Assembly (NCBI RefSeq): GCF_000621745.1
Contig: NZ_JHXK01000021.1
Span: forward strand, 62,001 to 126,000
DNA: 64,000 nt
Reading direction: 5' to 3'
From: Clostridium beijerinckii HUN142
Lineage (GTDB): Bacteria > Bacillota > Clostridia > Clostridiales > Clostridiaceae
The notes below the pieces were generated by a model. That model was not told where the DNA came from. It ran no database searches and was given only the letters and a program-made list of their open reading frames with translations. Positions within the stretch are counted from its first letter, which is position 1; the number at the start of each line of letters is the position of its first letter. The position numbers were made by a program, and so were the translations under genes. Of this stretch, positions 27,231 to 35,975 are shown piece by piece.

Positions 27231-27971
27231 ATGAGAAACTTAGAAGGTAAAGTTGCAATAATAACAGGTGCATCTAGAGGAATAGGAAGTGCTATAGCTA
27301 AACAATTATCTGTACTTGGAGCTAAAGTAGTTGTCAATTATTCTAGTAATGCAGTAAAAGCAGAAGAAGTTGTAGAAGAAATAACTAAATCAGGCGAACA
27401 AGCCGTTGCAATTAAAGCTGATGTTAGCAACATAAAAGACGTTGAAAGATTGTTTTCAGAAACAATCACTAAATTTGGAAAGGTAGATATATTAATAAAT
27501 AATGCAGGCGTAATACTTTATAAATTACTTTCTGATGTAACAGAAGAAGAATTTGATAAGCTTTTTAATATAAATGTGAAAGGTACTTATTTTGCATGCC
27601 AACAAGCTATGAAACATATGGAGAATAACGGAAGAATCATTAATTTTTCTACCTCAGTTGTTGAAAGTATGTTCCCAACTTATAGCGTTTATGCAGCCAC
27701 AAAAGGAGCAGTTGAACAAATCACACGTCAACTAGCAAAGGAATTTGGCCCTAAAAAAATTACAATTAATGCTGTAGCACCCGGTCCAATAAATACTGAA
27801 CTTTTCAACGTTGGAAAGACATATGAGCAGATTGAGGCAATTAAACAAATGAATTCCTTTGGACGTATTGGTGAACCAGACGACATAGCGAATGCTATTG
27901 AATTTTTGGTTAGTGATAAAGCTCAATGGATAACGGGCCAGACTATTCGAATTAATGGTGGATATGTTTAA
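27231..27971 (+). CDS. SDR-family oxidoreductase (3-oxoacyl-reductase-like)
   Basis: A 246-residue classical short-chain dehydrogenase. The cofactor motif is TGASRGIG (residues 13-20), NNAG is near residue 90, and the catalytic Ser-Tyr-Lys set is in STSVVE...YAATKG. PG near residue 185 is also in place. ASRGIG followed by a neutral strand end suggests NADP(H). GGAGG precedes the ATG. It probably reduces a carbonyl compound under the divergent AraC regulator; the substrate is not readable. Confidence 0.92.
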   Translation: MRNLEGKVAIITGASRGIGSAIAKQLSVLGAKVVVNYSSNAVKAEEVVEEITKSGEQAVAIKADVSNIKDVERLFSETITKFGKVDILINNAGVILYKLLSDVTEEEFDKLFNINVKGTYFACQQAMKHMENNGRIINFSTSVVESMFPTYSVYAATKGAVEQITRQLAKEFGPKKITINAVAPGPINTELFNVGKTYEQIEAIKQMNSFGRIGEPDDIANAIEFLVSDKAQWITGQTIRINGGYV

Positions 27972-28075
27972 TACTCTTATCTGTTAAAAAAACAAAGTTT
28001 TTCAGCTAATATCCCCTAAGCCCGCATTATTCCAGCATATTCTGAAGAATATTAGAATACAGCAATGACCTACAT

Positions 28076-28117
28076 AAAAGGTAGAGGCAGTTACATTTAA
28101 AACAGCCTCTACCTTTT
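28076..28117. terminator. Bidirectional terminator between SDR and XRE units
   Basis: A perfect 13-base stem, AAAAGGTAGAGGC (28076-28088) with 28105-28117 and a 16-base loop, ending in TTTT on both strands. It separates the convergent SDR gene and the small gene at 28119. Confidence 0.75.
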
Positions 28118-28118
28118 A

Positions 28119-28430
28119 TTAATCTTCATCTATTTTTACTCTCCGCATTTTATTTTTAACTTTTACTGCATATTTTAATTCATATACTGGTATTCCTTTA
28201 TTAATTGCATCTGCAATTTCATCCATTTCTTTTTTAATATTTTCTTCATCAGCATACCATCCAAGTACAGTTGATTTTTCTCCCCAAAGTGCTCCGCTAT
28301 TAATACCGATTAACCAATATTTAGGCTCATCATTTCTTGCTTTATACATTACACTTGACGCTAAAACTTTATAGCAATTAACAATTGATTTTCCGTCATG
28401 CGATTTAATAGTGATTTTCCCAGTTGGCAT
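28119..28430 (-). CDS. Conserved hypothetical protein in an XRE operon
   Basis: A 103-residue soluble protein, basic at its C-terminus (VKVKNKMRRVKIDED). I do not recognise a family. It has a mixed alpha/beta look with GWYADEENIKKEMDEIADAI as a probable amphipathic helix. It lies 30 bases downstream of a small XRE regulator on the same strand and is probably its co-transcribed partner. Confidence 0.65.
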   Translation of the reverse strand: MPTGKITIKSHDGKSIVNCYKVLASSVMYKARNDEPKYWLIGINSGALWGEKSTVLGWYADEENIKKEMDEIADAINKGIPVYELKYAVKVKNKMRRVKIDED

Positions 28431-28460
28431 AATTACATTAGTAGATAAAGGTTTATCATT

Positions 28461-28670
28461 TTAACTAGACCTTATTTCACTCAACATCAAATAATCTAAA
28501 GATACATTAAGTTCTTTAGATAAGATAAGCAATTTCTCCATTTCTGGATAGCCACTTCCCTGCTCCCATTTAGAAACTGCCTGGCGGCTTACTCCAACTA
28601 TTTCTGCTAGCTTCTCTTGTGAAATATTTCTTTCTTGCCTAATTAATTTTAAATTATCTAAAAAACTCAT
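28461..28670 (-). CDS. Small XRE/Cro-family helix-turn-helix regulator
   Basis: A 69-residue protein that is almost all DNA-binding domain: LRQERNISQEKLAEIVGVSR followed by QAVSKWEQG is the classic XRE helix-turn-helix. It lacks an extra effector domain. The ATG follows GAGGTATGAAGTT. A dyad at 28747-28771 upstream is the likely operator. Confidence 0.9.
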   Translation of the reverse strand: MSFLDNLKLIRQERNISQEKLAEIVGVSRQAVSKWEQGSGYPEMEKLLILSKELNVSLDYLMLSEIRSS

Positions 28671-28746
28671 AACTTCATACCTCTTTTCTTTATTATTATG
28701 TGCAAATTATAATGAGTTTTACACTAAAATAACACCAACCTGTAAT

Positions 28747-28771
28747 TGCAAATACGCAACTTGTATTTGCA
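28747..28771. promoter_or_regulatory. Dyad operator upstream of the XRE gene
   Basis: TGCAAATAC (28747-28755) and GTATTTGCA (28763-28771) form a perfect 9-base inverted repeat with a 7-base spacer, about 80 bases ahead of the regulator start. This is the expected form of a dimeric Cro-like site. Confidence 0.5.
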
Positions 28772-28843
28772 TTGCCCATAAACTGTATAAAAACTTAATT
28801 ATGAATTACTTCTTATTAAAATTATTTCATTGATATAAAAATA

Positions 28844-28878
28844 ATCACACTACCAACTTGAAATTTTAATAGTGTGAT
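28844..28878 (-). terminator. Terminator of the nitroreductase gene
   Basis: ATCACACTA (28844-28852) pairs with TAGTGTGAT (28870-28878). On the minus strand TATTTTTAT follows. It lies about 145 bases after the nitroreductase stop. Confidence 0.6.
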
Positions 28879-29022
28879 ACTTTAATCGAATATTTACTTT
28901 TTATGGTTTATAAATCATTATATATATTTCCTTAATAGATTTAAATTTAAAACTCTAGAAAAACAATTTCCTAATTAGAGCTAGATTTCAATATATTAAA
29001 TGTTAATGTAGTTATTACTTTA

Positions 29023-29562
29023 TTACTCCCAACTTTCGTAATGAACCATATATTCAAGCTTCTTTCTCGGACGAGCTTTAGGAGTTTCATCTGGATATCC
29101 AATAGTTAAGACTCCAACTACATATTTGTCTGATGGTATATTTAATACTGGTCTAATTTCTTCCTGTGTGAATTCTGCCACCCAGCAAACGCCTAGCCCC
29201 AAGCTATTAGCTTCCAGTAGCATATACCTTGTTGAAATTGAAGTATCTCTAATTATTCTTTTTAATTCATCCTGAGGACTGTTATCATCTAAATACACAT
29301 CCCCTTCTTTAATTCTGCAACGTATATCTGCAACACATACAATAAATACTGGAGCTGTAAACATCCATTTTTGATTATGAGAAGCTTCTACTATTTTTTG
29401 TCTCATTTCTTCAGATTTAACCACTATGTAATGCCAAAGCTGAGTATTGTTACCTGATGGAGCAAGCCTTGCACTTTCTAGTAATTCATTTATTTTTTCG
29501 TTTTCTACTGGTTTATTACTATATTTTCTTATACTTCTACGCATTTCAATTTCTTTAATCAT
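29023..29562 (-). CDS. Nitroreductase-family FMN protein
   Basis: A 179-residue enzyme with the family's N-terminal FMN motif RRSIRKYSNKPV and SARLAPSGNNTQLWHY, plus a C-terminal GYPDETPKARPRK. These proteins are homodimers that reduce quinones, nitro compounds or related acceptors with NAD(P)H. Length is normal. No operon partner is evident; the gene upstream is a separate GNAT gene. The physiological acceptor is unknown. Confidence 0.9.
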   Translation of the reverse strand: MIKEIEMRRSIRKYSNKPVENEKINELLESARLAPSGNNTQLWHYIVVKSEEMRQKIVEASHNQKWMFTAPVFIVCVADIRCRIKEGDVYLDDNSPQDELKRIIRDTSISTRYMLLEANSLGLGVCWVAEFTQEEIRPVLNIPSDKYVVGVLTIGYPDETPKARPRKKLEYMVHYESWE

Positions 29563-29669
29563 TTATTTAAATCCCTCTCTTCATGGAATTTTAGTAGATT
29601 TTACACATAGTTATAACATATTCAATAGAACACTACTCTTTATTTTAGAAGGATATCTTTTCTAAATAA

Positions 29670-30164
29670 CTACTTTATAATGCTATAAATATATGAATCA
29701 TGATATGCACCATGATGATAACGATATTTTCTCAATGTACCTTCTCTTAGAAATCCTGCTTTTTGCAATAACTTTTGAGCAATGATATTCTCCACGTCAG
29801 TATCAACTTCTATCCTTACTATTGGGTAATTCTCGAATATATACTTTACTATTAAATTAAGTATAACTGTTCCATTTCCTTTGTTACAATTATCGGAACT
29901 TAAAACCAAGCCAATTCTCACAATTCCTTGTCTATAAAAACTTAAGTAAAGTGATCCAATTGTTTGCTCTTCTTTTTCTACATTCAGTATTTGAAACTCA
30001 GAGGAGCAAAAACCATCTTTCTCATATTCAAGTTGTAGTTTTCGAAATGATTCAAATTGAAATTCTTGATAATCTTCACATGTCTTTTGCGAATTAAATT
30101 CATAAATTACTTTTAAATCACGTTCCTCAATAGTTCTTATATTAATATCTCCTTCTGTAATCAT
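29670..30164 (-). CDS. GNAT-family N-acetyltransferase
   Basis: A 164-residue acetyltransferase. The acetyl-CoA site is GLVLSSDNCNKGNGTVILNL, a shifted form of motif A in which the usual R/Q-x-x-G-x-G is NKGNGT. The C-terminus has LLQKAGFLREGTLRKY, the motif B region of the RimJ/RimL and SpeG subgroup. It is encoded 36 bases from a truncated HAD gene upstream, on the same strand. Substrate not readable. Confidence 0.85.
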   Translation of the reverse strand: MITEGDINIRTIEERDLKVIYEFNSQKTCEDYQEFQFESFRKLQLEYEKDGFCSSEFQILNVEKEEQTIGSLYLSFYRQGIVRIGLVLSSDNCNKGNGTVILNLIVKYIFENYPIVRIEVDTDVENIIAQKLLQKAGFLREGTLRKYRYHHGAYHDSYIYSIIK

Positions 30165-30200
30165 TTTTTATACTCCTCCAGTATACATTTTTAAAATAAT

Positions 30201-30434
30201 TTAAATTGTTCCTTCTAAAAATATCTTCAAACTACAAACATCATTAAATATATGATTTGTATTAATTTTTTTCAACTCTTCTAGGTCAACACTATTTGAC
30301 CACGCTGCCGACAAACACGTTACGCTTACTTCTCTACAGGCTACTACATCAGAGAATGCATCACCTACATAGCAAAATTCATTCTTATTAATACAATATT
30401 TTTTTAACAGCTTTATAATATTATTGTACTCCAT
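30201..30434 (-). CDS. HAD-like phosphatase fragment (C-terminal half only)
   Basis: Only 77 residues. The segment FCYVGDAFSDVVACREVSV is motif IV of HAD phosphatases followed by the AAWSN loop, but motif I with the nucleophile Asp, and the cap, are absent. The start overlaps the end of the acetyltransferase gene upstream by 14 bases. It is either a degraded gene whose first half was lost when the acetyltransferase joined it, or a relic kept by translational coupling. It cannot be a working phosphatase on its own. Confidence 0.6.
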   Translation of the reverse strand: MEYNNIIKLLKKYCINKNEFCYVGDAFSDVVACREVSVTCLSAAWSNSVDLEELKKINTNHIFNDVCSLKIFLEGTI

Positions 30435-31020
30435 TAATTTTCCTAATCACTCTACATGGATTTCCAGCTGCTACTCTATTTTCAGGAATATCCTTTGTTA
30501 CTACACTACCTGCCCCTATAACACTTCCATTTCCAATACTAACTCCAGGTAAAATAATAACTCCGCCTCCAATCCAACATCCATCGCCTATAGTAATAGA
30601 AAGTGCGTAAGTATTGCAAAAATATTCCCCAGTTTCTGGATCCCAATTTTCTACTAATCTGTCCTCTAGCTCTATTGGATGAGTTGCTGTATAAATTTGC
30701 ACATTAGATGCAATTAGTACATTATTGCCTATAGTAATTTTGTTGCAATCTACAAAAGTACAATTCATATTAACAGATACATTATTACCCATATAGATAT
30801 TACGGCCATAGTCACATATAAATGGAGATCCGACGGATATATTACTCCCTATTCTACCAAAAAGGCTTCCTAGAATTTCTCTTTTTTCTTCCTTACCATC
30901 ATAACTAAGACTATTATATTTTGAAAGTAATGTTCTTGCTGTCTTCTTAAATCCTAAAAAAATTTCATCATGACAGTTATAATTCTCTCCTGCCATACAT
31001 TTTTCTAATTCTGTTTTCAT
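30421..31020 (-). CDS. maa: Sugar O-acetyltransferase (maltose acetyltransferase type)
   Basis: A 199-residue left-handed beta-helix enzyme. The N-terminal Maa domain (KCMAGENYNCHDEIF) is followed by hexapeptide repeats, with IYTATHPIE carrying the catalytic histidine and GCWIGGGVIILPGVSIG near residue 150. It transfers acetyl from acetyl-CoA to a sugar hydroxyl such as glucose, maltose or galactoside. A HAD fragment gene overlaps its stop. Confidence 0.88.
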   Translation of the reverse strand: MKTELEKCMAGENYNCHDEIFLGFKKTARTLLSKYNSLSYDGKEEKREILGSLFGRIGSNISVGSPFICDYGRNIYMGNNVSVNMNCTFVDCNKITIGNNVLIASNVQIYTATHPIELEDRLVENWDPETGEYFCNTYALSITIGDGCWIGGGVIILPGVSIGNGSVIGAGSVVTKDIPENRVAAGNPCRVIRKINGVQ

Positions 31021-31067
31021 ATTATAATGCTCCTTTTTTTCGTAATTGCGTTTATCAACAGTATAAA

Positions 31068-31102
31068 AAACATCTTGTTACATATCTAGTAACAAGATGT
31101 TT
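31068..31102 (-). terminator. Terminator after the RpiR-type pseudogene
   Basis: A 14-base stem, AAACATCTTGTTAC (31068-31081) with 31089-31102 and a 7-base loop. On the minus strand it is followed by TTTTTTATAC. A strong intrinsic terminator. Confidence 0.85.
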
Positions 31103-31108
31103 CAAAAT

Positions 31109-31819
31109 TCATATTCTTCTTGCCAATGCTTCTATAAGAAATAACACTGGCACTTGTGTAGTAGCATTATATCCACCATTAGCTTGATGCATGTCAATAT
31201 TGTATGAAATATTCCAGTCTGACATCTTAGCAATAGTCGAATTGGACTGATTTGTTATACTCAAAATAATACATTTACTAACTTTGAATTGATTTATTAA
31301 GTCTATAACGCCCTTTGTTTCTCCTGAAACTGAAAGTGCAATTACCACTGTAGTCTTCATATCCTTAGTAATTGGATAAAATGTATCTTCCAATCCCATT
31401 GAAAATTTCCCCAAATTAGAGAAATATCTTGCCCCATATTTCGCAAGTGCACCAGATGAACCTGAACCTAAAAATAGCACTGTTTCTGATTTTCTAATCA
31501 CCTCTGCGCCTTGCTCTATTTTCTGTTCAAAGGAATTAATGTTAGTTTTCTTAAAGTAATTTAACATCTCAGTCAAATCACTTTGTGGTGGTATTTCCTG
31601 CATTCTATGTACATATTTCTTAAGTTTTTCTTTGAATTCCTTATACCCATCACAATCTAACTTATTACAGAATCTAATAATCGTCGATGTTGATACCTGA
31701 ATTGAATTAGCTAATTCTCAAATAGTCATATAAGGTATTTTTTCTTCATTATCAATGATAAACTTATATATCTTAATTTCAGTTTCATTAAATTTTTGAA
31801 TATTATCATACGAAAACAT
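31109..31819 (-). pseudogene. RpiR-family regulator interrupted by in-frame TGA
   Basis: From ATG 31819 (GGAGG 6 bases upstream) the frame reads as an RpiR helix-turn-helix domain: MFSYDNIQKFNETEIKIYKF, then YMTI, a TGA at 31720-31718, and ELANSIQVSTSTIIRFCNKL. A complete SIS sugar-phosphate-binding domain follows (LFLGSGSSGALAKYG, ALSVSGETKGVIDL) to 31109. Without the stop the product would be 236 residues, normal for this family. The stop falls at codon 34 where arginine is usual (CGA to TGA by one change). The SIS part alone could be made from the ATG at 31603. Confidence 0.8.
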
Positions 31820-31908
31820 TGTTTCCTCCAACAAAGTTACTATTTATATTTCACTTACCTGTAAAGTCTGATATTCTTCTTGCCTTTACACTTCAAATTG
31901 CAAGCAAA

Positions 31909-32526
31909 TTAGCACTCGTGAACACTAATGCTTCCTTCTTTGAATGCAAGATATTCTGAACTAGCATCGATTGTGTAGATATAATATTCTCCAGGCTCAT
32001 CTGCTGTTATTTCATAACTTCCTGATAAGTCTTTAAAACTTTCTCCTTTTACCATTTTCCCATTTACTACATAGCCGATTACTGCTGTTTGATCCTTAAT
32101 TACTTTTGATTGATATTTGTCAAAATTAAATACTAATGTATCTCCTTTTTTTAGTTTCCATCCACTGCCATCATCCTTTGTAAATACACCTATACTGCCA
32201 TTTGTCTCTATTATCTCTGGAGTTATATATTCATTGTTTTTTTCTTTTGTTACAAAGTCACTAATCAAAGCGGAATCCAATAGCTTCATTTCATCAGGTA
32301 TATTTTTTATGGTTTTACTATATTTCAGCATGTTATGCGCATCATATTCTTCTACCTGCCCTTTTCCCTCTACAACTTCCGTCCCAACTAAGTGCTTATT
32401 CTTTTCTGTAATGTACGCGGCACCCTTTATTGTATATTTATTATATTGTGTATTGTGATAAAAAATTAAAAAAGCTATAATGCAACAAACTAAAATACTA
32501 CAAAATGCAATAATTTTTCTTTTCAT
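31909..32526 (-). CDS. Hypothetical membrane-anchored extracellular protein
   Basis: About 205 residues from the ATG at 32526: an N-terminal membrane helix (KIIAFCSILVCCIIAFLIFY), then an extracellular beta-rich domain ending SSEYLAFKEGSISVHEC. There is no lipobox in the right place, so it is probably an uncleaved anchor. No family recognised. The frame stays open seven codons upstream to 32547, but that start lacks a ribosome binding site. Confidence 0.65.
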   Translation of the reverse strand: MKRKIIAFCSILVCCIIAFLIFYHNTQYNKYTIKGAAYITEKNKHLVGTEVVEGKGQVEEYDAHNMLKYSKTIKNIPDEMKLLDSALISDFVTKEKNNEYITPEIIETNGSIGVFTKDDGSGWKLKKGDTLVFNFDKYQSKVIKDQTAVIGYVVNGKMVKGESFKDLSGSYEITADEPGEYYIYTIDASSEYLAFKEGSISVHEC

Positions 32527-32726
32527 AATATCTTCACGCCTTTTCATATAATATATGTAAATTATAACACATTTTTGTAATCGAATTGTTCCGTGATTCC
32601 TAAAAAATATTTACATTTGCACTAACTATATTTTGCGAATTTAATGATATTTGGCTATTTAGAAATGACAGAACAATTATATTTGTACTTACCCCCTAAA
32701 CCTTTAGTTCTATAAAATTCAAATTT

Positions 32727-33245
32727 CTAATTATTAGCCAAAACTAAAAATGCTAACAATAAAATAACTAAAATTGTTCCAGCTAATGCAATAATATTTA
32801 TAATTTTATTTGCTTTAAACTCTGTTTTAAATAATTTGAGGAAAACACCATAAATCGTAATTCCAACAATTCCTCCAAAGGTATTTCCTATAATATCAGT
32901 TATATCTGATGCACCTATTGCAAATATGAATTGTAATACCTCGTATAACAGACTTACACTTGCTATCAAAGCAATTTTTTTCACGGAAGACCATTTACAT
33001 TCTATCATACCAATATAGATTCCAAACGGCACAAATACAAGTATGTTATCATATATTTCAGAAAACTCAATCCTACTATTTACTATCACAGATTCATGAA
33101 ATGGAATTATGTTAATACTTCTAAAGTATCCTAATTCCTTAAGTGAGAATTGCATTTTAAACAATATAATCCATGTTAACACTACTAAATATACTAGCAG
33201 TAATCCAATTGTTAGTGTCTCTTGTTTTGTTTTTTTATTTTCCAT
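32727..33245 (-). CDS. VanZ-family membrane protein
   Basis: A 172-residue protein with four to five hydrophobic segments. The VanZ signature is present: FRSINIIPFHES early, NILVFVPFGIYIGM in the middle, and EVLQFIFAIGASDITDIIGN, the conserved acidic and glycine part. VanZ-like proteins are linked to teicoplanin resistance in enterococci, but most homologues have no known role. The gene stands alone. Confidence 0.88.
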   Translation of the reverse strand: MENKKTKQETLTIGLLLVYLVVLTWIILFKMQFSLKELGYFRSINIIPFHESVIVNSRIEFSEIYDNILVFVPFGIYIGMIECKWSSVKKIALIASVSLLYEVLQFIFAIGASDITDIIGNTFGGIVGITIYGVFLKLFKTEFKANKIINIIALAGTILVILLLAFLVLANN

Positions 33246-33456
33246 ACGTATTTCCCATCTCCCTTAATGCTTTTACAAAAATTATTATGAATATTCCAAT
33301 AATAGTGATGCAGCTAAATTTTTTTATTCTAAAAATTAAGAACTTGTTCTACTGAAATATTAACTGCAAGTTTATTATCGCATCATATATTACTTACTGT
33401 TTCTAGTATATCAGTATAATATTAACTATTTATGAGTATAAAATTAAAAATAACTT

Positions 33457-33544
33457 AATATATATGTTGCAATGCACAATTGCAGTTAAAATTCTTGCAA
33501 TATTTTTAGAATTATCATGAAGAATTATTTTTGCAATATATATT
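33457..33544 (+). mobile_element. MITE-like element, copy 1
   Basis: An 88-base AT-rich element bounded by the inverted ends AATATATATGTTGCAA and TTGCAATATATATT. It is internally similar to 36365-36466 (opposite orientation) and 49485-49590 (same orientation). It contains no open frame, so any movement would need an outside transposase. Confidence 0.6.
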
Positions 33545-33652
33545 TCGGTAATTAGTTTCACAATATCGTTCTATTATTCAAAAAATATAAATTTATCTTC
33601 AAGTAATTCTATATTTTAATCTAATTTTAATTAAGGAAACTTATAACTAAAA

Positions 33653-33689
33653 AAAATCCCATCATCATCATCTTGAATAATGGGATTTT
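33653..33689 (-). terminator. Orphan terminator-like hairpin
   Basis: AAAATCCCAT (33653-33662) pairs with ATGGGATTTT (33680-33689). On the minus strand TTTTTTTTAG follows, yet no minus-strand gene lies upstream. Nothing else is seen in the 33545-33746 stretch. Confidence 0.5.
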
Positions 33690-33746
33690 GCTGTTCATTT
33701 TTCATTACTCTTTCAATTAGATTTCCAATATTTCTATATAATCGAC

Positions 33747-33805
33747 TTGACATTATAAATAAAAATAGTATAATTACCCTGGGTAATAGTTAACCATGGT
33801 AACTA
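33747..33805 (+). promoter_or_regulatory. Promoter and two operators of the MarR-MFS operon
   Basis: Near-perfect promoter: TTGACA (33747-33752), 16 bases, TATAAT (33769-33774). Two dyads follow: ATTACCCTGGGTAAT (33773-33787) overlapping the -10 box, and TAGTTAACCATGGTAACTA (33787-33805) over the start site. Both use TTACC/GGTAA half-sites, which fits cooperative MarR autorepression. Confidence 0.75.
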
Positions 33806-33827
33806 TATTTTTTTGGGAGGGTATAAT

Positions 33828-34250
33828 ATGCAAGGACTATTTCAACGCTTTTTTTCACTACATCGACCTCTTATAAGTAAGCTAAACGAATTACTAGGTG
33901 AATATGATCTTTCTTATTCATTATGGCAGGTTATTCTATATCTAAAAAATAACCAACCATCTTCCCTAGTAGATATTGCTAACTACTATAATATCGAAAA
34001 GCCTAGCATAACACGAAGAGTTCAACGCTTAGAAGAACGACTAATAGTAAAAACAATATCTGGTAAAGATAGACGTGAAAAAATAATTGAGCTAACTGAA
34101 ATCGGTGAAGAACTTTATGATGTATGCCGTGAAAGAATAACTCAATTAGAAAATGACGTGGTAAAGGGTATTTCAGAAGATGATCAAATCATAATATTTG
34201 AGACACTTCCTAAAATACAAAAAAATATTACGAATGAAAAGGAGATATAA
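33828..34250 (+). CDS. MarR-family transcriptional regulator
   Basis: A 140-residue MarR protein from the ATG at 33828, which follows GGGAGGG; a TTG at 33813 in the same frame lies upstream of that site and is unlikely. LVDIANYYNIEKPSITRRVQ is the recognition helix region, and SGKDRREKIIELTEIG the wing. It is the first gene of a two-gene operon with an MFS exporter, 3 bases apart, and probably controls it through the dyads at 33773-33805. Confidence 0.92.
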   Translation: MQGLFQRFFSLHRPLISKLNELLGEYDLSYSLWQVILYLKNNQPSSLVDIANYYNIEKPSITRRVQRLEERLIVKTISGKDRREKIIELTEIGEELYDVCRERITQLENDVVKGISEDDQIIIFETLPKIQKNITNEKEI

Positions 34251-34253
34251 AAA

Positions 34254-35456
34254 ATGGACAAACCTAAATTATGGACGAAAAATTTCTTAATTGTTTCGAC
34301 GGCAAACTTCTTTCTTTATTTTACATTTTATTTATTGATGGTTACTATAACCACATTTGCAACAGAAAGATTTCATGCATCACCAAGTGAAGCTGGATTA
34401 GCTTCTGGTATATTTGTAATAGGAGTACTTCTTTCACGTATTTTCTCTGGAAGATATATTGACCAAGTTGGATGGAAGAAAATGCTTTATATCGGATTTA
34501 TTTTATTTTTAGCTACTACATTTTTATATTTTTTAGTGAATAGTATGGTGTTCTTATTCATTAATCGTTTCTTAAATGGTGCTGCAATGGGAATTGCTTC
34601 AACAGCAACTGGAACTATTGTAGCAAAGATAATTCCAAATGAACGTCGTGGAGAAGGTACTGGGTATTATGCATTAAGTCTTACTATTGCAGCTGCAATT
34701 GGGCCTTTTTTAGGCATGTTTATTACTGAGCATTCAAACTTTTATATGAATTTTGTTGTATGTATTATTTTCTTAATACTTAGTTTTTTTGCTGTCTTTT
34801 TTATAAAAATTCCAAAGTTGGAAATTGTAAAAGAACATTCAAATAATAATAAAGATTTTTCTTTGCATAATTTCTTTGAAATAAAAGCTATTCCTATCTC
34901 AATTATTGCTGGAGTAATTGCTCTTGGTTATTCAAGCATACTTACTTTTATAAGCTCTTATTCTAAAGAAATTAATTTAATGAGCGTTGGAAGTCTCTTC
35001 TTTATCGTTTATGCAGTATTTGTTTTGCTTTCAAGACCTTTCACTGGACAAATGTTTGATAAAAAAGGTGAGAATTTTGTTATGTATCCAGCAATAGCAT
35101 TGTTTGCCTTATCTTTATTTTTCCTTAGTCAAACTCATGGAAGCTTAACTCTTTTATTAGCTGCCGCTATACTAGGTCTTGGTTATGGTACAACTTCATC
35201 TAGTGTACAAGCAATTGCAATAAAGGTTTCACCAAAACATCGTATAGGATTAGCTACTTCTACCAATTTTATATTTCAAGATTTAGGGGTTGGTATTGGA
35301 CCATTTATCTTAGGTTACTTTGTCCCATTAATAGGATATCGAGGCTTATATATGATGATGGCAGCAGTTGCAGTTCTTTGCATTTTCTTATATTATTGCC
35401 TTCATAGCAAGAAAGCAACTTCTATGAATGATGATACTGAATCAATAATGGCTTAA
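34254..35456 (+). CDS. MFS transporter, drug-efflux type
   Basis: A 400-residue carrier with twelve predicted helices. Motif A variants are clear: GRYIDQVGWKKM after helix 2 and GQMFDKKGENFV after helix 8. NRFLNGAAMGIASTATGTIV is the motif B/C region seen in drug:proton antiporters. A strong ribosome binding site (AAGGAG) sits in the end of the marR gene. With the MarR partner it is probably a toxin- or drug-inducible exporter. Confidence 0.9.
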   Translation: MDKPKLWTKNFLIVSTANFFLYFTFYLLMVTITTFATERFHASPSEAGLASGIFVIGVLLSRIFSGRYIDQVGWKKMLYIGFILFLATTFLYFLVNSMVFLFINRFLNGAAMGIASTATGTIVAKIIPNERRGEGTGYYALSLTIAAAIGPFLGMFITEHSNFYMNFVVCIIFLILSFFAVFFIKIPKLEIVKEHSNNNKDFSLHNFFEIKAIPISIIAGVIALGYSSILTFISSYSKEINLMSVGSLFFIVYAVFVLLSRPFTGQMFDKKGENFVMYPAIALFALSLFFLSQTHGSLTLLLAAAILGLGYGTTSSSVQAIAIKVSPKHRIGLATSTNFIFQDLGVGIGPFILGYFVPLIGYRGLYMMMAAVAVLCIFLYYCLHSKKATSMNDDTESIMA

Positions 35457-35511
35457 ATATTTATTATAATTAATAATAACAGTCAAGAAATAATTTTGTC
35501 TTTGCAAATAG

Positions 35512-35552
35512 AAGAACTAATTGAATTTAATCATATAATTCAATTAGTTCTT
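35512..35552 (+). terminator. Terminator of the MarR-MFS operon
   Basis: A 16-base perfect stem, AAGAACTAATTGAATT (35512-35527) with 35537-35552, followed by TTTATTT. A strong intrinsic terminator. Confidence 0.85.
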
Positions 35553-35705
35553 TTATTTCACTATTTTTAATTGTTTATAACAAATCTCGTAAACAATATT
35601 ATTCTTAATTTTCTTCAAGCAGCCTGATATTTGTTACAGTATTCTTTATATATAATGTATCCCGCTAAACCACAAATGCCTTACGTAACTTGAAAGTCTA
35701 CCAAT

Positions 35706-35975
35706 CTACGATAAGAATCTAACAATATAAGCAATTATTATAAATAAACCTGCGACTATCGCAATTATTCCACCAGTCTTACTTCCTCTATTAGTCTCTT
35801 CTGAATCCATACCTTTTAATAAATTAACTTCATCTAAACCACCAAATAATAGGGAAATCCCCAGAAATATACTTGCAATATCACTATGAATAAAAAATAT
35901 TGAAATAATTGTGAGTCCGCCAAATATAATACTTGCTATAAAGAATATTCTATTAGTAATTTTCAATTTTAACAC
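35706..35975 (-). CDS. Small membrane protein, three helices
   Basis: An 89-residue protein with hydrophobic segments at about 8-28, 32-46 and 67-87, the last two joined by a polar loop (KGMDSEETNRGSKTG). No family recognised. AGAGGTG precedes the ATG. It stands alone. Upstream, 35976-36364 holds no gene; it contains a segment (about 36108-36150) similar to 28925-28970. Confidence 0.65.
   Translation of the reverse strand: MLKLKITNRIFFIASIIFGGLTIISIFFIHSDIASIFLGISLLFGGLDEVNLLKGMDSEETNRGSKTGGIIAIVAGLFIIIAYIVRFLS

Noticed and set aside
31718..31720. TGA as selenocysteine in the RpiR gene
   Set aside because: The codon stands in a helix-turn-helix position where arginine is normal, and no SECIS hairpin follows. 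One CGA-to-TGA change explains it.
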